DNA of 7,236 nucleotides from Verrucomicrobiota bacterium. GTDB taxonomy: Bacteria > Verrucomicrobiota > Verrucomicrobiia > Opitutales > Opitutaceae. Location of the stretch: the NCBI GenBank assembly GCA_030916665.1, contig JAUPWC010000182.1, positions 1 to 7,236 on the forward strand. Direction: 5' to 3'. The notes beneath the pieces are model-generated. The model did no database searches, had not been told where the DNA came from, and was given only the letters and a program-made list of their open reading frames with translations. The position numbers were made by a program, and so were the translations under genes. Shown here piece by piece: positions 1 to 6,413 of this stretch; within the stretch, counting starts at the first letter, position 1; each line of letters starts with the position of its first letter.

Positions 1-660
1 ATCGTGACCAGCAACGACACCCTGATGCAGACCCAGCAGCTCATGGAGCAGGAGAAGCTCGCCGACATGGCCGCGGTGCTGACGCCCGAGGAGCTCGTCC
101 AATACGAGATGCGCAACTCCTCGGCCGCGCGCACGCTCATCAACAATCTGCGCAACGTGGACATCTCCGAGGCGGAATACGCGCGGCTTTACCAAGCCCA
201 GAAGGCGTTCAGCGAAGCCAATCCCCGCCGCTCGACCATGGATGCCGCCACCTTTGCCCAACGACAGACCGCCCAGCTGGCCCTGAATGAGGAGGCGCGG
301 GCCGTGCTCGGCGAAACGCGTTTCTATGCCTACATCGAAGGTTCGGACTACCAGTATGCCAACGTGGCGAAGGCCTTCACGGACAATCCGACGGTAACAC
401 CCGCAATCTCCTACCAAGTTTACCAGCTCCAGAACGAAGTGCAGGCCTTCATGAGCCAAGCTTCCCGCACCGGTCCGCCTGCGCAGGAAAAAATCAACGA
501 GATGCGGACGGCGATGGAGTCCTACAACGCGCGCCTCGAGACGCTGATCGGTGCCGAGGCGGCCGAAGCCTACCGCAAGCAGGGCAACGGCCGGATGTTC
601 GCATCGTTTCGCAACGCCCCGCGCCCCGCGGGTCAGCCGGCCCAGCCCACCGGTCGCTAG
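1..660 (+). CDS. Helix-rich protein of unknown function, 3' part (left edge open)
   Basis: I cannot give this gene a function. The frame is open through base 1; a GTG at 4-6 could be a start, but no ribosome binding site is visible and the protein begins without a signal peptide, so this is probably the C-terminal 219 residues of a longer protein. Counting from the GTG, the chain is almost wholly helical, rich in Ala, Glu, Gln and Arg. Three stretches share a loose pattern of a Leu/Ile-Gly or Leu-Thr turn, acidic residues and a Tyr: LTPEELVQYEMRNS (26-39), LGETRFYAYIEGSD (102-115) and IGAEAAEAYRKQGN (182-195). The tail (204-218) is Pro/Gln/Arg-rich and probably disordered. The pattern resembles a helical, often secreted protein family I recall from Verrucomicrobiota, but I have no name for it. 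The stop is TAG at 658-660. It converges on the crystallin-like gene 121 bp away. Confidence 0.75.
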   Translation: MVTSNDTLMQTQQLMEQEKLADMAAVLTPEELVQYEMRNSSAARTLINNLRNVDISEAEYARLYQAQKAFSEANPRRSTMDAATFAQRQTAQLALNEEARAVLGETRFYAYIEGSDYQYANVAKAFTDNPTVTPAISYQVYQLQNEVQAFMSQASRTGPPAQEKINEMRTAMESYNARLETLIGAEAAEAYRKQGNGRMFASFRNAPRPAGQPAQPTGR

Positions 661-685
661 AACGGGTTGCGTTGAACCGTAGCCG

Positions 686-748
686 CGTTGGAGCGCAGCG
701 ACAACGTGGTCGATTCCCAACCACGCTTTCGTCCCGCGAACGCGGGAC
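686..748. repeat. Cluster of three hairpins in a convergent spacer
   Basis: Three small inverted repeats lie one after another between the two converging genes. CGTTG at 686-690 pairs with CAACG at 702-706. CGTGGT at 705-710 pairs with ACCACG at 720-725, sharing two bases with the first stem. The third is the strong stem at 731-748. The first two stems are short (5 and 6 bp) and could be chance in GC-rich DNA; the crowding of all three in about 60 bases suggests a dispersed intergenic repeat or a bidirectional termination region. No protein-coding signal is seen here. Confidence 0.35.
731..748. terminator. Perfect hairpin, possible bidirectional terminator
   Basis: GTCCCGCG at 731-738 and CGCGGGAC at 741-748 are exact reverse complements separated by two bases; as RNA this would fold as a 7-bp stem with a GAAC loop. 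It sits between two convergent genes, 71 bases after one stop and 34 bases before the other, where termination is expected on both strands. Neither side has a U-tract, so it is not a canonical intrinsic terminator, and it may instead be part of a repeat. Confidence 0.4.
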
Positions 749-781
749 TCAAGTGCGGCGGCACCCCCTGTTGAAGCGGCT

Positions 782-1573
782 CTAACCGCGCGGCTTGTTG
801 CGGTATTCGGCGCTCTTGCGCAGGTCGTCCTTCACGTCGCTCTCGGTCCAACCCTTGTCGCGCACGGCCCGCGTGTATTGGCGCAAACCGCCCGGGTCGG
901 CTTCGCGGCCGAGCACGTCGCGGTAGGCGCGCCGCACGATTATCTCGGCCGCCTCGGTGCGGTAGCGATCCTCGTTGCGCAAGTGGTCGCGCAGCATCCG
1001 CTCGGTCCAGCCGGCATCGAGAATGCGGCCGCGGAATTCGCGCAACTCGCCGGCATCGGGGGCGCGGCCGAGCAAGTCCTGGAAGGTATCCTGTACCAGT
1101 TTGTCCGGATTGGCCGGCGGACGCCCTCCACCCGGCCGCTCGGGCTCGGGACGGTGGTCAGGACGACGGCTGCGCTCCACGCGCAGCGAGGAAATGCGGT
1201 CGTTCCAGCTCACGCCGACACCGCCGGTCACGAAGCGCCCGGTGAGGTCGCGCGCGCTCTCGGTCAACCGCAGCGCCTCGCCGCGGTAGCGGGCGTTTTC
1301 GTAAACGAAGAGTTCCACGTTCCCTTCGATGCGGATGGAGGAGATGCTGTCGTTGAGCTTGCCGCCGTTCCCGAAGGTTTTCCCCGACATGTTGTCGATG
1401 GACTCACCGGGATAGAGCACGAGGGTGTCGCCGCGAAAGCCGGCGTGCTGGTAGATGATCACGCGGCCGGCCGGCCGGTGGTCATCGTCGCGACCGCGGC
1501 GGTTGTCTCGTTCATAATCTGCAAATGCCGTCGCGAGGAACGCGGTCAGGACAAAAAGCAAACGGGTTTTCAT
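782..1573 (-). CDS. Secreted beta/gamma-crystallin domain protein with two DUF4214-like repeats
   Basis: The product is 263 residues. A signal peptide is clear: basic MKTR, a hydrophobic core, and AFA before a likely cleavage after residue 18. Residues about 37-133 form a beta/gamma-crystallin domain with two Greek-key motifs, beginning VIIYQHAGFRGD (38-49) and VELFVYENARYRGEA (86-100). Each ends in the known calcium-binding signature N/D-N/D-x-x-S/T-S: NDSISS at 74-79 and NDRISS at 124-129, so calcium binding is likely. A Pro/Arg-rich linker (134-157) leads to two tandem helical repeats (about 161-204 and 214-258), each with LGR near the start, GWTE in the middle and a YR end; they match at 18 of 40 aligned positions and resemble DUF4214, a domain seen in extracellular proteins. 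The role is unknown; an extracytoplasmic, calcium-stabilised structural or surface protein is plausible. The ATG at 1571-1573 is chosen because the signal peptide starts there; upstream only a weak TATAGG precedes it. A long antisense frame on + is a shadow. Confidence 0.88.
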   Translation of the reverse strand: MKTRLLFVLTAFLATAFADYERDNRRGRDDDHRPAGRVIIYQHAGFRGDTLVLYPGESIDNMSGKTFGNGGKLNDSISSIRIEGNVELFVYENARYRGEALRLTESARDLTGRFVTGGVGVSWNDRISSLRVERSRRPDHRPEPERPGGGRPPANPDKLVQDTFQDLLGRAPDAGELREFRGRILDAGWTERMLRDHLRNEDRYRTEAAEIIVRRAYRDVLGREADPGGLRQYTRAVRDKGWTESDVKDDLRKSAEYRNKPRG

Positions 1574-1658
1574 GCCTATAAGACGCCGCGTTCGGCCCGA
1601 TTATTCAAGCTTTCGCATGCCGGCGGCGATGCATCCGGCGAACGGGCGACCGCGTAAA

Positions 1659-1668
1659 TTGTGCACAA
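1659..1668. promoter_or_regulatory. Palindrome TTGTGCACAA in a divergent promoter region
   Basis: A perfect 10-bp palindrome lies in the 188-bp region between the divergent crystallin-like gene and the outer-membrane protein gene. It sits in a slightly AT-richer patch within GC-rich DNA, about 85 bp from one start codon and 93 bp from the other, so a dimeric regulator there could act on both. I see no convincing -35/-10 pair for either gene. A 10-bp palindrome alone is weak evidence. Confidence 0.2.
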
Positions 1669-1749
1669 ACCGCTTCCACGTGGCATCGGGGCCGACCGGC
1701 CGCGACCTGCCGGGTGGTGCCGCGGTCCACCAAACCATCCCAACACGTC

Positions 1750-1753
1750 AGGA
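1750..1753 (+). promoter_or_regulatory. Ribosome binding site of the outer-membrane protein gene
   Basis: AGGA lies 8 bases before the ATG at 1762-1764. It decides the start: an upstream in-frame GTG at 1714 would add 16 charged residues before the signal peptide and has no such site. Confidence 0.65.
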
Positions 1754-1761
1754 AAACTTCC

Positions 1762-2544
1762 ATGAACCTTGCTTCAGTTCCCACCTCCCTCCGTCCCATG
1801 CTGGCCGCCGTCTTGCTGACCCTGTCCTGCGCGCCGCTCCCGGCCGCGTGGAGCCTCTCCCTCAAGGGCGGTTTAGTGCCCATCACCAGCGGCGGGTTCC
1901 ACCGCGGTCCGTCTTTCGACGGCTCGGTGTTGCTCGGCCTGCCGGCCGGCAGCCTGCCGGTCGAGGTGGACGCCAAGAGCTTTGACGATGTCTACGGCAA
2001 CTTCAACGAGATCGCCTTTGAAGCCACGTATGCGGCGGGGGAAAAACTGTCCTATACGCTGGGGCTCGGCTGGCTTTCCTCGGACGAAGGCAACCTGCGC
2101 GTCGGCACCGTCGCCGGGACGCTGCCGCTCAACGCCCGCTTCAGTGAGTATGAGGACTTCCAAATCTACGCGGCCCTGCGCTACAACTTTCGCGTCACCG
2201 AACGCTGGAATCCCTACGTGGCGTTCCAGCTCGGCTACACGCAGGTCGACGAGATCACCGCGTCGTTCTCCGTGCCCGGCACGCCCTTCATCGCCCCGTA
2301 TCAGGCTGCGCTCACCAACGCAAAATTCTACGACGCAACCAATACCTGGAACTACGGACTGCTCATCGGCGTGGAATACAAGTTCAACGACACGGCCAGC
2401 CTCTCCCTCGAGACCGGCTACGTTGGTCAGGGCGGCCTCGATGACAACGACAGCGTCCTGGGCCTGTTGGGTTTGAACGCGCTCAACGACGAAGGCGACC
2501 TCAGCTACGTGCCCGTGCGCCTCGGCTTAAACTTCCGCTTCTGA
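1762..2544 (+). CDS. Outer-membrane beta-barrel protein
   Basis: The product is 260 residues from the ATG that follows AGGA. The N-terminus has a signal peptide with an Arg at 11, a hydrophobic core (13-22) and a probable cleavage after PAA at 27-29. A Cys at 23 lies in TLSC, which does not fit a normal lipobox, so signal peptidase I processing is more likely. The mature chain alternates hydrophobic and polar residues in many short segments rich in Tyr, Phe and Trp, such as KLSYTLGLGWLSS, FQIYAALRYNF, WNPYVAFQLGYTQV, TWNYGLLIGVEYKF, ASLSLETGYVGQ and VPVRLGLNFRF. The last ends in Phe, the usual signal for the BAM assembly machinery. This suggests a small barrel of the general OMP_b-brl/OmpW-like kind; the transported substrate or role cannot be read from the sequence. 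Acidic loops (for example LDDNDS near the end) may face outward. The gene stands alone between a divergent neighbour and a strong terminator. Confidence 0.85.
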   Translation: MNLASVPTSLRPMLAAVLLTLSCAPLPAAWSLSLKGGLVPITSGGFHRGPSFDGSVLLGLPAGSLPVEVDAKSFDDVYGNFNEIAFEATYAAGEKLSYTLGLGWLSSDEGNLRVGTVAGTLPLNARFSEYEDFQIYAALRYNFRVTERWNPYVAFQLGYTQVDEITASFSVPGTPFIAPYQAALTNAKFYDATNTWNYGLLIGVEYKFNDTASLSLETGYVGQGGLDDNDSVLGLLGLNALNDEGDLSYVPVRLGLNFRF

Positions 2545-2567
2545 GGCGTGTAGCCTCGGTGTGCCAC

Positions 2568-2598
2568 CGCGGAGCCGGGCTACCGGCTCCGCGTTTTT
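2568..2598 (+). terminator. Intrinsic terminator after the outer-membrane protein gene
   Basis: An 11-bp perfect stem (2568-2578 with 2583-2593) closes a GCTA loop and is followed at once by TTTTT (2594-2598). It starts 23 bases after the stop codon, the classic layout of a rho-independent terminator for the + strand. The nadA-C-B run ends from the other side at 2657; the stem might also slow its polymerase, but no U-tract follows on that strand. Confidence 0.85.
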
Positions 2599-2656
2599 CA
2601 TTCGCGCGCCGCCGACCCGCCTCGGCTTGGAAGCAGCCGGCCCCGGGGAGACTTTG

Positions 2657-4213
<1,557 letters not shown>

Positions 4214-4220
4214 CGGATTT

Positions 4221-4288
4221 GAACCACCACACAGAGACACGAAGAGCCACCCGGCACCATACTTTGTATCTCCGCTGCTTCGTGGTTC
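4221..4288. repeat. Imperfect inverted repeat filling the nadC-nadB spacer
   Basis: The + strand begins GAACCACCACACAGAGACAC at 4221 and ends with GTGGTTC at 4282-4288, the exact complement of GAACCAC (4221-4227). The inner arms also match loosely: GTATCTC at 4266-4272 against the complement of GAGACAC at 4234-4240. The CTTCGTGG at 4278-4285 and the CACGAAG at 4238-4244 share CACGAAG/CTTCG elements. The repeat takes up nearly the whole spacer and ends four bases before the nadC stop codon. The ACCAC-CAGAGACAC-GAAG vocabulary resembles dispersed intergenic sequences I recall from Verrucomicrobiota, Planctomycetota and Acidobacteriota; that recall is unverified. Confidence 0.5.
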
Positions 4289-4292
4289 ATTT

Positions 4293-5129
4293 CTATGCTT
4301 TCTGTAGATCCAGGCTCAGGTCGGCGGCGGCGACGGAATGCGTGAGCGCGCCGATGCTGATGATGTCCACGCCAGGCAGGGCGTAGTCGCGCAGCGTGGC
4401 GTAGGTCACGCCGCCCGAGACCTCCACCAGCGCGCGCCCGGCGATGGCCCTCACGGCCGCGCCGACCTGGGCGGGGGTCATGTTGTCGAGCAGGACGATG
4501 TCAGCCCCGGCCCGGACCGCCTCTTTCACTTCGGCGAGGGTCTTGGCCTCGGCCTCGATCTTCGCGCCATGGGCGGCGGCGGTGCGGCAAAGCTTAACGG
4601 CTTTGGCGATGGAACCGGCGGCGGCGATGTGGTTGTCCTTGATGAGGACCTGCTCGCCCAGCGAGCTGCGATGGTTGAAACAGCCGCCGGTGCGCACGGC
4701 GTATTTCTCGAGGGCGCGCCAGCCCGGTGTGGTCTTGCGGGTGTCCACGATGCGGACACCCGTTCCCTGCACCGCCTCGGCGTAACGCGCGGCCTGCGTG
4801 GCGATGCCGCTGAGGCGTTGGAGGAAATTCAGCGCGGTGCGTTCGGCGGTGAGAATCGATGCGGTGGAACCCTCGACCCGGAGCGCGAGGTCGCCCGACT
4901 TCAGCCGCTGACCGTCACGGGCGAGCAGACGGACCCTGAGCGTGGGATCGAGTTGCGCGAAGACGCGTGCCGCGATCTGCCCGCCGCAGAGCACGAGAGC
5001 CTGCTTGGCGTCTATCACGGCGCGACTGCGGTGTTTCGCGGGAAAGATGGCGCGGCTGGTGATGTCGCCGAGGCCGGCGTCCTCTTCCAGCGCGAGGTCG
5101 ATCAGGTGTTCGGTGCGGGCGGTGATCAT
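4293..5129 (-). CDS. nadC: Nicotinate-nucleotide pyrophosphorylase (carboxylating) NadC
   Basis: This enzyme (quinolinate phosphoribosyltransferase) converts quinolinate and PRPP to nicotinate mononucleotide, CO2 and pyrophosphate, the step where the de novo route joins the common NAD pathway. The 278-residue length is typical. The N-terminal alpha/beta domain carries EEDAGLGDITS (15-25) and ERTALNFLQRLSGIAT (96-111). The barrel domain carries DTRKTTPGWR (129-138), RTGGCFNHR (146-154), LIKDNH (162-167), EAEAKT (192-197), LLDNM (213-217), EVSGG (236-240) and ISIGALTHS (257-265). The Arg, Lys and His residues of these motifs (Arg97, Arg131, Lys132, His153, Arg154, Lys164), with Glu194 and Asp215, match the family's quinolinate and PRPP site. 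The ATG at 5127-5129 gives the expected N-terminus, though no Shine-Dalgarno precedes it. It lies 45 bp downstream of nadA and 79 bp upstream of nadB, so co-transcription is likely. Confidence 0.97.
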   Translation of the reverse strand: MITARTEHLIDLALEEDAGLGDITSRAIFPAKHRSRAVIDAKQALVLCGGQIAARVFAQLDPTLRVRLLARDGQRLKSGDLALRVEGSTASILTAERTALNFLQRLSGIATQAARYAEAVQGTGVRIVDTRKTTPGWRALEKYAVRTGGCFNHRSSLGEQVLIKDNHIAAAGSIAKAVKLCRTAAAHGAKIEAEAKTLAEVKEAVRAGADIVLLDNMTPAQVGAAVRAIAGRALVEVSGGVTYATLRDYALPGVDIISIGALTHSVAAADLSLDLQKA

Positions 5130-5135
5130 CGGCTT

Positions 5136-5158
5136 TTTGTAAAATATTACGTTACAAA
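5136..5158. promoter_or_regulatory. AT-rich inverted repeat between nadA and nadC
   Basis: TTTGTAA at 5136-5142 and TTACAAA at 5152-5158 are exact reverse complements with a 9-base spacer, 23 bases in all. The block 5134-5158 has 21 A/T out of 25 in otherwise very GC-rich DNA. It sits 7 bases before the nadC start codon and covers the place where a ribosome would bind. It could be an operator, a processing or attenuation hairpin, or a way of keeping the nadC start unpaired. I found no -35/-10 pair there. No known NAD regulator site (NrtR, NiaR, NadQ) is recognised. Confidence 0.35.
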
Positions 5159-5174
5159 GGATCGGGCGGCGGCC

Positions 5175-6227
5175 TCAGTCGCGCGGGGCCAGTTCGAACA
5201 TGCGGTCGATGCAACGGGCGGCTCGGCGGCGGATGTTTTCGTCGAGCGTGACAATCTGGTCGGGGCGCGGGGCGGCGAGCGCGGCGCGGACTTTTTCCAG
5301 CGAGTTCAGCTTCATGTAGGGACAGAGCCGGCAACCGCCGATGAAGTGTTTGTCCGGCGTCTCCACCTGCAGGCGGCCGACGAGGCCGCACTCGGTCAGC
5401 ATCAGGTAGTAGGGTGCCTCGCTCGTCTTGACGTATTTCATCATCGCGCCGGTGCTGCCGACGAAATCCGCGACGGCGGCGACCTCGGGCGTGCATTCGG
5501 GGTGCGCGACGACCTTCAGGCCGGGAAACCGCGCGCGCGCGTCGGCGACGGCCGCGGCATCGAACACGTCATGCACGATGCAGGTGCCGTCGGAGGTGAT
5601 GATCTCCTTGTCCACGCCGCGGCGCTTCAGTTCGGTGCGGATGTTTTCACCCATGAGGCGGTCGGGCACAAAAAGGATGCGGCGCTGCGGCAGCGCCGAC
5701 ACGATGTCGTAAACGTTGCCCGAGGTGACGCAGACGTCGGACTCAGCCTTCACGTCGGCGGTGGAGTTGATGTAGCAGACCACCGCCGCGTCGGGATAGG
5801 CGGCCTTGAGTTTTCTCAACTGGTCGCCGGTGAGCGAATCGGCGAGCGAACAGCCGGAGCCGCGGTCGGGCACGACGACGGTGGCGTCGGGCGAGAGGAT
5901 CTTGGCGGTCTCGGCCATGAAGACCACGCCGGCGAACACGATCATCTTCGCCTTTGCTTCGCGGGCCATGAGGCTGAGGAAGTAGGAGTCGCCCTTGAAG
6001 TCGCCCACGCCATAGACGATCTCGGGCTCGACGTAGGAATGCGTGAGGATGACGGCGTCCTTCTCCTGCTTCAGGCGGTTGATCTCGAGTGTGAGCGGCG
6101 CGAATTTCCGGCAGGCCTCGTAGTCCCAGGATTTGCCCGGCGTGCAATCCACATGAAGGAAGGCTTTGAACAGGCGTGTGGTCTCGGCCTCGAGTTCGGC
6201 GGCGGTGAAGGCGGGAGTGGAAACCAT
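5175..6227 (-). CDS. nadA: Quinolinate synthase NadA
   Basis: This [4Fe-4S] enzyme condenses iminoaspartate, made by NadB, with dihydroxyacetone phosphate to form quinolinate. The product is 350 residues, like the longer bacterial NadA proteins. Motifs in order: LTHSYVEPEI (61-70), GVVFMAETAKIL (100-111), GCSLAD (125-130), YINSTADVKAESDVCVTS (152-169), GTCIVHD (214-220), AHPECTPEV (241-249), VGSTGAM (256-262) and GGCRLCPYMK (297-306). Cys126, Cys216 and Cys302 match the three cluster ligands of the E. coli enzyme (113, 200, 297), leaving one iron free for substrate. Tyr152, Asn154, His242, Glu244 and Ser258-Thr259 match the usual substrate residues. The first motif has HSYV where many family members have HNYQ or HYYT, a variant rather than a defect. 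Further cysteines are at 245, 280 and 299. The ATG at 6225-6227 gives a sensible N-terminus but has no Shine-Dalgarno and may sit almost at the transcript start. It is first in the nadA-nadC-nadB run and divergent from the AraC-type gene. Confidence 0.97.
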   Translation of the reverse strand: MVSTPAFTAAELEAETTRLFKAFLHVDCTPGKSWDYEACRKFAPLTLEINRLKQEKDAVILTHSYVEPEIVYGVGDFKGDSYFLSLMAREAKAKMIVFAGVVFMAETAKILSPDATVVVPDRGSGCSLADSLTGDQLRKLKAAYPDAAVVCYINSTADVKAESDVCVTSGNVYDIVSALPQRRILFVPDRLMGENIRTELKRRGVDKEIITSDGTCIVHDVFDAAAVADARARFPGLKVVAHPECTPEVAAVADFVGSTGAMMKYVKTSEAPYYLMLTECGLVGRLQVETPDKHFIGGCRLCPYMKLNSLEKVRAALAAPRPDQIVTLDENIRRRAARCIDRMFELAPRD

Positions 6228-6236
6228 GGGAAACGC

Positions 6237-6264
6237 AATTTAGCGGCGCGACCGGGCCCGGCAA
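6237..6264 (-). promoter_or_regulatory. Candidate promoter of nadA-nadC-nadB
   Basis: Read on the minus strand, TTGCCG (6264-6259) and TAAATT (6242-6237) are 16 bases apart; each matches 4 of 6 bases of the sigma-70 -35 and -10 consensus. The -10 ends 9 bases before the nadA ATG, so the transcript would have a leader of only about two or three bases, consistent with the lack of a Shine-Dalgarno. The match is modest and could be chance. The rest of the 186-bp divergent region (6265-6413) is GC-rich and C-rich on the + strand; I see no clear promoter for the AraC-type gene in it. Confidence 0.3.
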
Positions 6265-6413
6265 GGCCCCATCGTGTCTTGCGCGCTGCCTTTCCGTTTG
6301 TCTTTCCGGGGCCGGGGCGTTGTCTGTTCCCCACACCCCCTGACGCCGTGCCCCCGGCCAGCCCCACCCCCGAAACCGTTGCCCCACATCATGCGCTGCT
6401 GTCCGCGCGCACG

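Noticed and set aside
704..725. Resemblance of GGTCGATTCCC to a tRNA T-arm in the convergent spacer
   Set aside because: The loop is one base short of the TTCGATT pattern and no other tRNA parts are present; a simple hairpin explains it.
1576..1608. TTGAAT and TTATAG on the minus strand as a promoter for the crystallin-like gene
   Set aside because: The spacing is 21 bases and the -10 would end two bases before the start codon, which does not fit a sigma-70 promoter.
878..1657. Open frame of 259 codons on the + strand opposite the crystallin-like gene
   Set aside because: The minus strand encodes a signal peptide and two exact calcium motifs; the antisense translation has no recognisable domain and is explained by GC-rich codon structure.
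2623..2639. CGGCT/AGCCG hairpin downstream of nadB as a terminator
   Set aside because: The stem is only 5 bp with a 7-base loop and no U-tract follows on the minus strand.
4214..4231. Resemblance of GGTTCAAATCC (minus strand) to a tRNA T-loop
   Set aside because: The T-stem pairs at only about three positions and there is no acceptor stem, anticodon arm or D arm nearby.
4214..4240. nadB start at the upstream GTG, adding nine residues
   Set aside because: Those codons fall in the inverted repeat, and the ATG at 4211-4213 places the flavin-binding strand at the usual distance from the N-terminus.
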